Part shown: positions 52,478-64,000 of the stretch, piece by piece | Position numbering within the stretch: the first letter of the stretch is position 1 | How the letters are laid out: every line of letters starts with the position of its first letter | Assembly (NCBI GenBank): GCA_007115705.1 | Contig: QXEO01000734.1 | Coordinates: 1,957,430 to 2,021,429 of the forward strand | Source of the DNA: Dactylis glomerata | Lineage: Eukaryota > Streptophyta > Magnoliopsida > Poales > Poaceae | Reading direction: 5' to 3' | DNA: 64,000 nucleotides | Program-made: the position numbers and the translations under genes | Notes under the pieces: generated by a model | Databases searched by the model: none | Told to the model about the DNA's origin: nothing | The model's input: only the letters and a program-made list of their open reading frames with translations

Positions 52478-55215
52478 CAACCATGTTATAACATGAAAAG
52501 AAACACAAACGAAAGATCATGAATAATGAAACAATGAAAGTCAAGTTTGTGTTCAAATCATACGAAAAAACATATCAAGTGGTTTTCAACTTGTCCTTCA
52601 TGAAATACCAAAACATAAATGCATAGGACACCTTCAAGTTTAAGAGGGCGACTAGATATAAATAATTTAAGAACAAGCAAAACCATAATCATGAATCAAT
52701 CAATGATAAACTTTGGGACTATGCACATTATACTCAGAATGGCAACTATGCTCTCTTAGATGGTGCATAAAGGTAGAAGATGGAGACTCAACATAAAAGT
52801 AAAAGAAAGACCCTTCACAGAGGGAAGCAGAGATTGCAAGTTTTATAAACCTTCAAAAATTATGGTACTTACTAGCTTTGAGCTCTCATTGCCCCCATCA
52901 TAGGCATCTTGAATGGTTAAAGTTAATGCGAATACAATTACGAAGCATATGCTTGACAAATCATAAGTTAAAAACCTCGTGTCCCATGAAGTATGAATAC
53001 CCAAACCTCATGCTACTCGACTTAGGTCTCAAGCAACCTCTTTTCATTGTAAGTATACATGTATCATAGAGAACCGCCAACGGGGTACCTCCTTCCCGAT
53101 GACATGGAACAAGCCCACATCAAAATGACAAGACAAACAGACAATGAACACCTCGGCATCTCTTTTTATTTACCATTGGTATAGCTTTTTATTGTGAGAT
53201 GCGTCGTCGAATGTCCACTATGGGCATGCTGTAAATTTCCACCATGAATGATGCATGGCTTAGATTAGCGGCCCAGGCGTTTCTCTAACACATATACAAA
53301 CTCCATGATCTCGCAAGATCCCAACTTATTTCACATCGTGAGTATCCATAAACAAAAGATCACGATATCAACTCAAATAAGAGAAGTGCAATGTTGAAAG
53401 CTTTCCCCATGACGGCATGGTTTGGCTAATTCCCAACTTACAACTTGCAAGCATAACGTCAACATAAGAGAGCCACAATGTCAAAATTTTAAAAGCGAGA
53501 AAAGTAAAGTGTGCCATCAGGTTCATGAGAGCTTTACTGACTAATTTTCGCATAACACCAAAAAGAGTTTAATTTGAAGGATAGATAAAAGCAAGTCAAA
53601 TGTACTTTGGAATAGCAAATTGCTAATAGTATGTATGGTGGACACATTGGAATACTTGGTTTTTGGGAGTTGGATGCACGAGTAGAGCTCATACTCAGTA
53701 CAAAATGAGGGCTAGCAAAAGACTAGGAGCGACCAACTAAGAGAGCAATAACGGCCATAATCATGCATAGCGACAAAACATCATTAAGAGAAGCATAAAA
53801 TGGCATCACAAGTCAAAAACCAAATGATTATAGAGGCTTATGGCGACTTGTTAGAGTCAAACATGTTGTAAGCATGCGCCAAGTCAACCCAAATAAAGCA
53901 TCAAAGGAGAAAACCAAATAAATGCTTCCACATAATAAAAAACAACGCATGATTTTTTCAAAGGCTCATTAAGCAATCTCAGTCATTTGAGGCAAGTCAT
54001 GCTAATCACTAAGCATACTATCAAAACGACATCAAGTTTGGCATGCAAAAGCCTAAGCCGCAGTCTAAACAAGCTCCTTTTTGTACCACTTTTTTGCATA
54101 AAACTTTTTTCTCTTTTCCAACACCATTCAAACCTTTTTGAGACAACTCTTTTGATGAAAACCAACATAGACCAGAGGTCCAAATACACCTTGATGCAAA
54201 GATATAACAAGATCTGAACATAAATCAAGGCAAAAAATGAAAGCTAAACGCAGTTCTAGAAAAAGAGAACACTCGTTGAACGATAAGAGTGAAAAATAGA
54301 GTGTTCTTTTCAAATGAAAACGAGGTACATCTCCTCCAAAAGAAATTTGTTGGGGTCCAACAATTTATTGCAGCAAACAAAATAAAAGAAAACTGAAAGC
54401 AAAAGTAATGACGCTCCAAGAAAAACACATAGTGCATAAAGCAATAAAAATATAGTGTGTTGAAAGGTGACCTGATTTTTGCCGATGAAGAAGGGGTGCC
54501 TCGAGGGCATCCCCAAGCTTTGACGCTTGTACCTCTTGGATATTTCTTGGGGTGACATGGGCATCCCCAAGCTTGAGCTTTTTTCCATACTTCATCTCAT
54601 CTCATCACTCTCCAATCCCTACACTTGAAAACTTCCTTCATACAAAACTTCACACAATTCTATTAGCAACGTTAGCATAAGCATAATAGTAAATCAACCC
54701 TTTTGGTTCAGGTTTCAACCCAAAAACACCAGATATAAAGCATATACTACTGTAGCAACTTCCTCAAAAGTCCCATGATTAAAAGAATTAAAAAAGAAAG
54801 CGATCGAGAGGCAAACACAAATAGTGGCAGAAATCTGTCAAAATAGAACAGCTGACAAAGGTCGATTTTTTCGAGGACCTTCTGTTGCTCAAATCGAAAA
54901 GTGCAAAACTAATGAAAGTTTGGATATAACCTGGGGCATATACACAAGAAATCGCAGGTCAAAAAGATATTCTGAGAATTTTCATGGTGCAGCACCGAAA
55001 TCTGTTTCAGGACAGCAACTTCCCCAAATCTTACCTCCCTCAAATTAGAGGTTCTCCTTGGCACAACAACGAAATAAAAAGGATAAGGAGCGGTTATTAT
55101 AGTAGTAATAACTTCCAAGACTCAAATAAAAGAAAAGGTACTGAAAATAAAACATGGGTTATCTCCCAAGAGTGCTTTTCCTTAACGCCTTTGAGCTAGG
55201 CGCAGAAAGTGAAAA
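52478..55215 (-). other. E5 non-coding 3' region
   Basis: It is the reverse-oriented counterpart of the E4 and E6 3' regions and the post-protease DNA (55140-55200 matches ggagataaccca...ctcaaaggcgtt reversed). It includes two cttgggg/ccccaag PPT-like words at 54510-54580. No gene was seen. Confidence 0.7.
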
Positions 55216-55935
55216 TCAAGTATTATCAAATGAAGCATTAAGATCAACTGTTTCCTCAAGAGCACCACTTACCACACTAGGCACTTTAGAAGTTCCCGAA
55301 GATGATTCAGTCTGCAAGTCACTCTTAGTTGAACTAAAAGTCTTACCAATCTTAAAAACATGCTGCTGTTTAGGCATAGACACCTTGGGAACATACATAA
55401 AGTTTTGCTCTTTTCCAACAAAAGCTTTCTCCTTCTTAAATTTAAGAGAAGAGAAAATTGAACTTAAAGTTTCCATAGACTCTTCTAGTTTCCCAATCCT
55501 AAGGTTTTGACTATCAAGAGTAGTACTAGCCTCTAAAATGGTGATTCCCTTACCGATACTTTCTATCGATTCATTAACCTGGCTAGCGTTATCAAGGATA
55601 TTTGGCAAACTTTTTTCTAAAGAGCTAAGTTTGTCTAAAACTTCATCCAAAGTGACCTCAGTTTTAACAACATGGATAGGTTGTACTCCCACAAAACTTT
55701 CAATTAAAGTGCATGCTTCAAGAGCGGGAGTACCCAGAAAATTACCTCCTGCAAGAGTATCAAGAATGTACCTATTCCAACTAGATATACCAACATAAAA
55801 ATTCCTAAGGAGGATCATGGTAGAATGCTTCTTTGTACACCTATGATGAGCATTGCTAATTCGGTACCAATCATCTTTCAAACTCTCTCCCCCTTGTTGC
55901 TTAAAAGTACGAACCTCAACTTCAGGATTACTCAT
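55216..55935 (-). pseudogene. E5 gag fragment
   Basis: From the ATG at 55935 (MSNPEVEVRTF) it reads GESLKDDWYRISNAHHRCTK, ILLRNFYVGISSWNRYILDT and GGNFLGTPALEA, which is the middle of an Athila gag. A coiled-coil part follows (LDEVLDKLSSLEKSLPNILD). The N-terminal core, cysteine knuckle and protease are absent, so it is a rearranged remnant, although this stretch is open. Confidence 0.7.
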
Positions 55936-56096
55936 TCTAACAAGACTAAAAACAAGCAAGAAAAAGTAGCAACTATAAGGGAACTAATTTTTTTTGTATT
56001 TTTGATAAAACGATGCAAGTAAAAGTAAAATAAAGCAAAACAATAACAAAGTAAAAGATTGTGCGTGAGAGACTCCCCTTGCAGAAATCTTCTTTC

Positions 56097-56114
56097 TCCC
56101 TGGCAACGGCGCCA
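56097..56114 (-). other. E5 primer binding site
   Basis: On the minus strand tggcgccgttgccaggga lies 10 bases inside the 5' LTR. There is one difference from the E3/E6 site. Confidence 0.8.
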
Positions 56115-56124
56115 GAAAAATGCT

Positions 56125-56948
56125 TGATGATGCGATGTTAAGGCACCCTGTTGGGAACCCCAAGAGGAAGGTATGAGCAGCACAGCAGCAAGTTTCCCTC
56201 AGTTGTGAAACGAAGGTTTATCGAACTAGTAGGAGAAAGCCAAACTTCAGAAGGTGATGCTTGCTAGCTTTGCGACACTCTGAACAATGGTGCCAGAAAA
56301 TACTGGTGCGTAGTTCACGTAGGAGCTTCTTCACCTAGCAGTAACGTGGAACCTGCACACAACACAACCAAGAACTTTGCTCCCAACTTCAATGAGGTTG
56401 TCAATCTCACCAATTTGTTGTAAACAACGGATTGAGCGTATCAAGTGGTAAAAGGTAATAGTATGCAAATAAAAGTAAACAGAGCGAGTAATAGTAAACG
56501 GTAATAGCACTGTAAAGGAAATTGGACCGGGGTCCATAGTTCACTAGTGGTATCTCTCCATAAGATAAATAACAACATGCTGGGTAAAAAAATTACAGCT
56601 GTGCAATTGATAGAGTAAAGATAACGTACATATGTCATGAGGATCACTATGAGATTCACTCTGGGCATTACGACAAAATACATAGACCGCCATCCAACTG
56701 CATCTATGACTAAAAATCCACTCGCAGGGAGTCATCCGAGAACCCCTTGAGTATTAAGTTGCGAACAACAGATAATTGCATTAAACAAAGTGCGTAATGT
56801 AAACAAAGCAAATGTCCTTGGATACAAGAATGTTGTTTTCTCCCTAGTGGCAACAACACATCTACAACCTTAGAGGTTTCTGTCACTCCCCCAGATTACT
56901 AGAGGCATGAACCCAACTATCAAGCATAAATACTCCCTCTTGGAGTCA
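56125..56948 (-). repeat. E5 5' LTR, inner part
   Basis: It is interrupted by E6. The last five bases agtca (56944-56948) are duplicated at 63941-63945, after which the LTR continues. Confidence 0.85.
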
Positions 56949-58647
56949 TGATACGTCTCAAACGTATCTATAATTTTTGATGCTCCATGCTTGTTTTTAC
57001 ACCATTTGTATATTGTTTCGTTACACTTAGTGGCATTTTTATACATTTTCCGGAACTAACCTATTAACGAAGTGCCACAGTGCCAGTTTCCTGTTTTCTG
57101 CTATTTTTGTGTTTCAGAAGTGATACATAGGAAATATTCTCGGAATTGGACAAAACAAGTTCCTGAAGTCATATTTCACGGGGAAGCTTCCAGACATCCG
57201 AAGACCTGACGGAGTGGGGCCACGTGGGCCCCAGACACAGGGGCGGCGCGGCCACCCCCCTGGCCGCGCCAGCCCCGTGTGAGGGGGCGTGGTCCCTCCT
57301 CTGACATCGTCCCTTCGCCTATATATACCCCCTGACGAGAAAAACCTAAGCCCCCGATCAGTTTTCCAGAATACATCACGATCCGCCGCCGCCGTCGACC
57401 CAAAGATCGGGAGGGTCCAGAAGCTCTTCCCGGCACCCTGCCGGAGAGGGGAATCGCCACCGGAGGTCTTCTTCATCGCCATGCTTGCCTCCGGAGCAAT
57501 GAGTGAGTAGTCTACCTTGGACTATGGGTCCATAGCAGTAGCTAGCTGGTTGTCTTCTCCACCATGTGCTTCATGTTTAGATCTCATGAGCTGCCTTACA
57601 TGATTGAGATCACCGTTATGTAATTCTATGATGTTGGTTTGTTGGGATCCAATGAATATTGGTGTTTATGATTAAGTTGTTGTACTGAATTATATGTTTT
57701 GTTATCTCTATGTTGTTTATGATCTTGCATGCTCTCCGTTGTTAGTAGCTATCTTGGCCGAGTAGTTGCTAGTGACTCCAAGAGGGGGTATTTATGCTCG
57801 ATAGTGGGTTCATGTCTCTATTTCACCTGGGGGAGTGACAGAAACCTCTAAGGTGATAGATGTGCTGTTGCTACTAGGGAGAAAACAACATTCATATGCT
57901 CAAGGGCATATGCTTTGTTTACATTACACACTTTGCTTAATGCAATTATCTATTGTTCGCAACTTAATACTTCTAGGGTGTTCGGATGATATCCCCGGGG
58001 GTGGATTATTAGTCATAGATGTAGTTGGATGGCGGTCTATGTATTTTGTTGTAATGCCCAGAGTAAATCTCATAGTGATCTTCTTGACATATCACGTTAT
58101 CTTTATTGTATTAATTGCCCAACTGTAATTTGTTTACCCAGCATGTTATTTTATCTATGGAGAGACACCACTAGTGAACTGTGGACCCCGGTCCTATTTT
58201 AATCATATTGCAATCACCTGTTTACTTTTCCCGCACTGTTTACTTTACTCGCATATTACTACTGTTTTCCACTCGATACACTCATAACCTTTGTTTCAAG
58301 CAAACCGGTGAGATTGACAACCTCATCGCAAGTTGGGAACAAAGTATTTGTCTGTGTGTGTGTGCAGGTTCCGCGCTGCTGCTGGCCGACGACGAGTCAA
58401 CAAGTATCGTTAACGGCGCCCTTGTTGAAGTGTTACTAAGCCAGTCTGCATCACCTTCAGTCGTCACCGTCTCTCTTCTCCTGATCGATAAACCTTGGTT
58501 TCTTAACTGAGGGAAAACTAGCCGCTACACTCATCATACCTTCCTCTTGGGGTTCCCAACGGGCTGGTCATCACCACGCACAAGGACTTACTGCTCCCAC
58601 ATCAACTAAACGCCACAGTCTTTTCTGGCGCCATCACACGAGTAGCA
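56949..58647 (+). repeat. E6 5' LTR
   Basis: It starts tgatacgtctcaaacgtatc and ends tcacacgagtagca. TATA at 57321-57327 (ctatatatacc), so transcription should start near 57350. A second tggcgcc word lies inside its 3' end at 58626-58632. Confidence 0.95.
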
Positions 58648-58657
58648 GCTTCTTTTC

Positions 58658-58675
58658 TGGCGCCGTTGCCGGGGA
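58658..58675 (+). other. E6 primer binding site
   Basis: tggcgccgttgccgggga, 10 bases after the LTR, identical to the E3 site. Confidence 0.9.
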
Positions 58676-58847
58676 GGAAGAGAGAAGACTTCTGCGAGGG
58701 GAGTTCTTCGCACACACATTCTTTACTTTGTTATTTGTTTTGCTCTACTTTATTTTATTTTACCTGCATTGCTTTTTATATCAAAAAACCAAAAAAAATT
58801 AGAATCCTTTGTAGCTATTTTTACTTGTTTACTTTCGTTTTGCTGAA

Positions 58848-59396
58848 ATGGGTACTCCTAAAAATACCAAGTTGTGTGACTTCGCTAGCACGAACAATAG
58901 TGATTTTATCTGCACTCCTATTGCACCAACTGTTCCTGCTACCACTTTTTATGAGATTAAGCCTGATTTATTGAACCTTGTTATGAAAGAGCAATTTTCT
59001 GGTGCTAGTATTTCTATTATGCCTAGAAAGATTTATGACATGCTTGATTTACCACCACTTGAAAAGTGTTATTTTGATGTTCCTATTGCTGATGTTGCTA
59101 AGAATAAACCTTTGGGAAGGATTAATGATGTTCTTATTATGGTTAACAATAACCTTGATCCTATTGATTTTCTTGTTATGGACGTTGAATGCCATGCTTC
59201 ATGTCCTATTATTTTGGGAAGACCTTTTCTTCGAACTGTAGGTGCTATTATTGATATGAGGGAAGGCACTATCAAGTATCAATTCCCACTAAAGAAAGGT
59301 ATGGAACACTTCCCTAGGAAAAGAAAGAAATTACTTTTTGACTCTATTCTTAGAGCAAATTATGAGCTTGATGCTTCATCTATTGATATTACTTGA
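58848..59396 (+). CDS. E6 gag-protease fusion protein (182 aa)
   Basis: The frame is uninterrupted. Residues 1-51 equal the N-terminus of E4 gag (MGTPKNTKLCDF ... NLVMKEQFSG). From residue 52 it is the protease (GASISIMPRKIYDMLDLPPL, IILGRPFLRTVGAIIDM), ending in ASSIDIT. The join falls in ggtgctagt, a 9-bp word present in E4 at both 39516-39524 (gag) and 43958-43966 (protease). The protease motif DLGAS has become FSGAS, so the catalytic Asp is lost. The frame is nonetheless preserved. Whether the product does anything, for example binding RNA or particles, is unknown. Confidence 0.85.
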   Translation: MGTPKNTKLCDFASTNNSDFICTPIAPTVPATTFYEIKPDLLNLVMKEQFSGASISIMPRKIYDMLDLPPLEKCYFDVPIADVAKNKPLGRINDVLIMVNNNLDPIDFLVMDVECHASCPIILGRPFLRTVGAIIDMREGTIKYQFPLKKGMEHFPRKRKKLLFDSILRANYELDASSIDIT

Positions 59397-62243
59397 TTCG
59401 CACTTTTCTGCGCCTAGCTCAAAGGCGTTAAAGAAAAGCACTCTTGGGAGATAACCCATTGTTTTCTTTTCAGTACTTTTTCTTTTATTTGAGTCTTGGA
59501 AGTCATTACTACTGTCCTGAAACTGTTTTCGGTGCTGCACCGTAAAAATTCGTGAAAATTATCTGTATATCTTTTGGACCTGAGATTTCTTGTGCATATG
59601 CCCCAGGTTATATCAAAACTTTTCTTAGTTGAACACTTTTTTATTTGAGCAACGGAAAATCCCTCAAAAATTCGTCCTTTGTCAGCTGTCCAGTTTTGAC
59701 AGATTTCTGCCAATATTTGTTTTTGCCACTTTATCGCTTTCTTTTGAGTTCTTTTTGATCATGGAACTCTTGTGGAAGTTGCTACAGTAGTATATACTTT
59801 ATATGTGGTGGTTTTGGGTTGAAACCTGAAGCTAAAAGAGGTTGAATATATTTTATGCTTACACTAATGTTGCTAATAGAATTGTGTTTAGTTTTGTATG
59901 AAGGAAGTTTTCAAGTGTAGGGATTGGAGAATGATGAGATGAGTTTAAGAATGGACAAAAGATCAAGCTTGGGGATGCCCATGCATCACCCCAAGAAATA
60001 TCCAAGAAGTACAAGCGTCAAAGCTTGGGGATGCCCCCGAGGCACCCCTTCTTCATCGGCAAAAATCAGGTCACCTTTCAAAACACTATATTTTTATTGC
60101 TTCATGCACTATGTGTTTTTCTTGGAGCGTCAGTTGTTTTAGTTTTCTTAGTTGGTTTAGTTTGTTTGTTTGCTGCAATAAATGGTTGGACCCCAACAAA
60201 TTTCCCTTTGGAGGAGATGTACTCGTTTTCATTTGCAAAGAATGCTCTAGTTTTCAATCTTATTAAAAATCGAGCGCTCTACTTTTTCTGCTACTGCTTT
60301 TGGTTTTCGTTTTCGCCTTGATTTGCGTTCAGATCTTGTCATATATTTTCATCAAGGTGTATTTTTGCCTCTGATCTTTATTGGTTTTCATCAAAAGAGG
60401 TGTTTATAAAAATTTCAAATGGTGTTGGAAAAGAGAAAAAGCTTTGTGCAAAATAGTGGTACAAGAAGGAGCTTGTGTAGACTGCGGCTTAGGCTTTTTC
60501 ATGTCATGCTTGATGTCTTTTTGATAGTATGCTTAGTGGTTTTGCTGTAGCATGACTTGTCTCAAATAACTGAGATTGCTTAATGAGCCTTTGAAAAAAA
60601 TCATGCGTTGTTTTTATTGTATGGAAGCATTATTTTGGTTTTCTCCTTGATGCTTTATTTGGGTTGACTTGGCGCATGCTCACACATGTTAGACTCTTAC
60701 AAAGTCGCCATTAGCCTTCATGATCATTTAGTTTTTGACTTTTGATGCCATCGTATGCTTCTTTTAATGTCGCTTTGTCGCTTTGCATGATTATGGACAT
60801 TATTGCTCTCTTAGTTGGTCGCTCCCAGTCTTTTGCTAGCCCTCGCCTTGTACTGAGTATGAGCTCTACTCGTGCATCCAACTCCTAAAAGCCAAAGTTT
60901 TCCAAAGTGTCCACCATACATACCTACTAGCAATTTGCTATTCCAAGTAAATTTGACTTGCTTTTATATTCTCTTCAAATTAAACTCTTACCAGTGTTAT
61001 GCGAAATTCGGTCAGTAAAGCTCTCACGAACCGGAAGGCACACTTTACTTTTTCCTGTTCTTAAAAATTTGACATTGTGGTCTTTTATGCTGAGTTGTTA
61101 TGCTTGCAAGTTGTAAGTTGGATTCTAGCCCAGCCATGCTGTCATGGGGCAAGCTTTCAACATTGCACTTCTTTTTGAGTTGATATCGTGATCTTTTGTT
61201 TATGGATGCCCGCTGTGTGAAATGAATTGGGAATCTTGTGAGGATCATGGAGTTTTTATATGTGTTAGGGAAACGCCGGGCCGCCAATCTAAGCCATGCA
61301 TAATTCATGGTGGAAATTTGCAGCATACCCATGGTGAACATTCGACGACGCATCTCACAATAAAAAGCTAAACAATATAGCAAATAAAAGAGATGTCGAG
61401 GTGTTCATTGTCTGCTTGTCCTGTCATTTTGGTGTGGGCTTGTTCCATGTCATCGGGCACGGAGGTACCCCATTGGCGGTTCTCAATGATATGCATATAC
61501 TTACAATGACAAGAGCCTTGCTTGGGACTCTAAGTAAATTAGCATGGTTTGGGTACTCGTATTCACGGGACACGAGGTTTTCAACTTATGATTTGTCAAG
61601 CATATGCATCATAACTGTTCTCGCATTAACTTTAACCATTCAAGATGCTTATGATGGGGGCAATGAGAGCTCAAAGCCGGTAAGTACCATAATTTTTGAA
61701 GGTTATAAAACTTGCAATCACTGCTTCCCTCTGCGAAGGGCCTTTCTTTTACTTTTATGTTGAGTCACCACCTTCTTTCTTTATGCACCATTAAGAGAGC
61801 ATAGTTGTCATTCTTAGTGTGATATGCATTGTCCCAAAGTTCATTGATTGACTCATATTGTTGGTTTCACTTGTTCTTAAATTATTTGTATCTAGTCGCC
61901 CTCTTAAACTTTGAGGTGTCCTACGCATTTATGTTTTGCTCTCTTTGAAGGACAAGCTGAAAACCATTTGTATGTTTTTCCTTATGATTTGAACACACGT
62001 TTGACTTTCATTGTTTCATTATCATGATCTTTTGTTTGTGTTCATTTGCATGTTTACAACATGGTTGCTAAGTTCTTATTGTCATGATTATATCTTCATG
62101 CCCATGTTTTAAGTTCTATTGATCCCAGCTCACCAATGCTTACATATATGATCAAGATTGTGTAGGTGCATGTCACCTCAAAAATTATTCTTTGTTATCA
62201 CTTACCTACTCGAGGACGAGCAGGAGTTAAGCTTGGGGAAGCT
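59397..62243 (+). other. E6 non-coding 3' region
   Basis: 2.85 kb with no gene. It shows two internal PPT-like words, agcttggggatgccc at 59966 and 60021, then the region shared with E4 and E5, and the true polypurine tract taagcttggggaagct just before 62244. Confidence 0.8.
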
Positions 62244-63940
62244 TGATACGTCTCAAACGTATCTATAATTTTTGATGCTCCATGCTTGTTTTTACACCAT
62301 TTGTATATTGTTTCGTTACACTTAGTGGCATTTTTATACATTTTCCGGAACTAACCTATTAACGAAGTGCCACAGTGCCAGTTTCCTGTTTTCTGCTGTT
62401 TTTGTGTTTCAGAAGTGATACACAGGAAATATTCTCGGAATTGGACGAAACAAGTTCCTGAAGTCATATTTCACGGGGAAGCTTCTAGACATCCGAAGAC
62501 CTGACGGAGTGGGGCCACGTGGGCCCCAGACACAGGGGCGGCGCGGCCACCCCCCTGGCCGCGCCAGCCCCGTGTGAGGGGGCGTGGTCCCTCCTCTGAC
62601 ATCGTCCCTTCGCCTATATATACCCCCTGACGAGAAAAACCTAAGCCCCCGATCATTTTTCCAGAATACATCGCGATCCGCCGCCGCCATCGACCCGAAG
62701 ATCGGGAGGGTCCAGAAGCTCTTCCCGGCACCCTGCCGGAGAGGGGAATCGCCACCGGAGGTCTTCTTCATCACCATGCTTGCCTCCGGAGCGATGAGTG
62801 AGTAGTCTACCTTGGACTATGGGTCCATAGCAGTAGCTAGCTGGTTGTCTTCTCCACCATGTGCTTCATGTTTAGATCTCATGAGCTGCCTTACATGATT
62901 GAGATCACCGTTATGTAATTCTATGATGTTGGTTTGTTGGGATCCGATGAATATTGGTGTTTATGATTAAGTTGTTGTACTGAATTATATCTTTTGTTAT
63001 CTCTATGTTGTTTATGATCTTGCATGCTCTCCGTTGTTAGTAGCTATCTTGGCCGAGTAGTTGCTAGTGACTCCAAGAGGGGGTATTTATGCTCGATAGT
63101 GGGTTCATGTCTCTATTTCACCTGGGGGAGTGACAGAAACCTCTAAGGTGGTAGATGTGCTGTTGCTACTAGGGAGAAAACAACATTCATATGCTCAAGG
63201 GCATATGCTTTGTTTACATTACACACTTTGCTTAATGCAATTATCTGTTGTTCGCAACTTAATACTTCTAGGGTGTTCGGATGATATCCCCGGGGGTGGA
63301 TTATTAGTCATAGATGCAGTTGGATGGCGGTCTATGTATTTTGTTGTAATGCCCAGAGTAAATCTCATAGTGATCTTCTTGACATATCACGTTATCTTTA
63401 TTCTATCAATTGCCCAACTGTAATTTGTTTACCCAGCATGTTATTTTATCTATGGAGAGACACCACTAGTGAACTGTGGACCCCGGTCCTATTTTAATCA
63501 TATTGCAATCACCTGTTTACTTTTCCCGCACTGTTTACTTTACTCGCATATTACTACTGTTTTCCACTCGATACACTCATAACCTTTGTTTCAAGCAAAC
63601 CGGTGAGATTGACAACCTCATCGCAAGTTGGGAACAAAGTATTTGTCTGTGTGTGTGCAGGTTCCGCGTTGCTGCTGGACGAAGACGAGTCAACAAGTAT
63701 CGTTAACGGCGCCCTTGTTGAAGTGTTACTAAGCCAGTCTGCATCACCTTCAGTCGTCACCGTCTCTCTTCTCCTGATCGATAAACCTTGGTTTCTTAAC
63801 TGAGGGAAAACTAGCCGCTACACTCATCATACCTTCCTCTTGGGGTTCCCAACGGGCTGGTCATCACCACGCACAAGGACTTACTGCTCCCACGTCAACT
63901 AAACGCCACAGTCTTTTCTGGCGCCATCACACGAGTAGCA
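62244..63940 (+). repeat. E6 3' LTR
   Basis: 1697 bp with the same ends as the 5' LTR. A TATA (ctatatatacc) lies near 62614. Confidence 0.95.
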
Positions 63941-63945
63941 AGTCA

Positions 63946-64000
63946 CTAGCATCTACTCGGCCAAGATAGCCACTAGCAACAGAAAGCATGCAAGATCATA
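63946..64000 (-). repeat. E5 5' LTR, continuation past E6
   Basis: ctagcatctactcggccaag ... continues the E5 LTR where it was cut at 56948 (the same words occur reversed in the E4 LTR near 38330-38360). It runs off the window. Confidence 0.85.

Larger units (their letters stand above)
51638..56948 (-). mobile_element. E5: Athila-like deletion derivative, minus strand (left part)
   Basis: It comprises a truncated 3' LTR (51638 to about 52477), non-coding 3' region, a gag fragment, a primer binding site (56097-56114) and a 5' LTR (56125-56948). E6 cuts the 5' LTR at 56948. It resumes at 63946-64000 and leaves the window. The LTR edge motif tgatgatgcg/tgatggtgcg is shared by both LTRs. No protease or polymerase was found. 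Confidence 0.82.
56949..63940 (+). mobile_element. E6: short Athila-like LTR retrotransposon, youngest insertion
   Basis: A 7.0-kb element is flanked by agtca (56944-56948 and 63941-63945). The LTRs (1699 and 1697 bp) differ at roughly 21 positions plus a gtgt repeat change by eye (about 1.2%), the lowest divergence here. A perfect-looking primer binding site, a 182-codon gag-protease fusion, the 2.8-kb non-coding 3' region and a polypurine tract are present. It lacks every enzymatic domain except a damaged protease, so it needs other elements to move. Confidence 0.95.

Noticed and set aside
57114..57482. 122-aa minus-strand frame repeated in both E6 LTRs (also 62409-62777)
   Set aside because: It spans the LTR TATA region in the opposite direction, and its openness follows from GC-rich composition. 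Similar frames appear in every LTR copy.

Overview
The window is typical intergenic DNA of a large Triticeae grass genome (wheat, barley, rye or Aegilops type). It is almost wall-to-wall nested LTR retrotransposons of the Ty3/Gypsy superfamily. The LTR signatures (tgatacgtctcaaacgtatc..., tgatgacccacaagtatagg...) and the Tat and Athila lineage proteins are those of Triticeae repeats. The species and exact family names cannot be fixed from sequence alone. Element labels E1-E7 below are mine. All LTR difference counts were made by eye.

Layout. E1 (804-13553, plus strand) is a complete Tat-lineage element with TSD CCTTC, 578-bp LTRs, a gag-pol with both a normal and an archaeal-type RNase H, and a spliced antisense gene downstream of pol. 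Between E1 and the next element (13554-16852) lie a short C2H2 zinc-finger gene (14884-15300, minus) and a Copia/Sirevirus-like gag remnant. E2 (from 16853 to at least 51367, minus strand) is an old, decayed Tat element that hosts everything after it. It has a 3' LTR, its own antisense gene, an archaeal RNase H remnant and a gag remnant. Into E2 inserted a 3.59-kb solo LTR (20524-24113, TSD CTGCG), E3 (26645-36141, minus, TSD GGATC), E4 (37527-50921, plus, TSD GGGAT) and E7 (an LTR fragment starting at 51368). E5 (minus) sits inside the E7 LTR. E6 (56949-63940, plus, TSD AGTCA) sits inside the 5' LTR of E5, which runs off the right edge.

How the parts relate. E3-E6 are Athila-like and non-autonomous: none has reverse transcriptase or integrase. 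E3 and E4 keep gag plus protease, E5 keeps only part of gag, and E6 keeps a short in-frame gag-protease fusion that has lost the catalytic aspartate. They would have to be mobilised by enzymes from autonomous relatives. E4 carries a Helitron (40295-43220) with textbook ends inside its gag. Replacing about 240 bp of E4's 3' non-coding region is a 2.2-kb segment holding an uninterrupted two-exon F-box/DUF295 gene in antisense orientation.

The most interesting observations are the F-box gene inside a retrotransposon, the five-exon antisense gene of E1 (and its counterpart in E2), the Helitron, the microhomology-made gag-protease fusion, and the patchwork divergence of the E4 LTRs. No rRNA, tRNA or CRISPR feature was seen.
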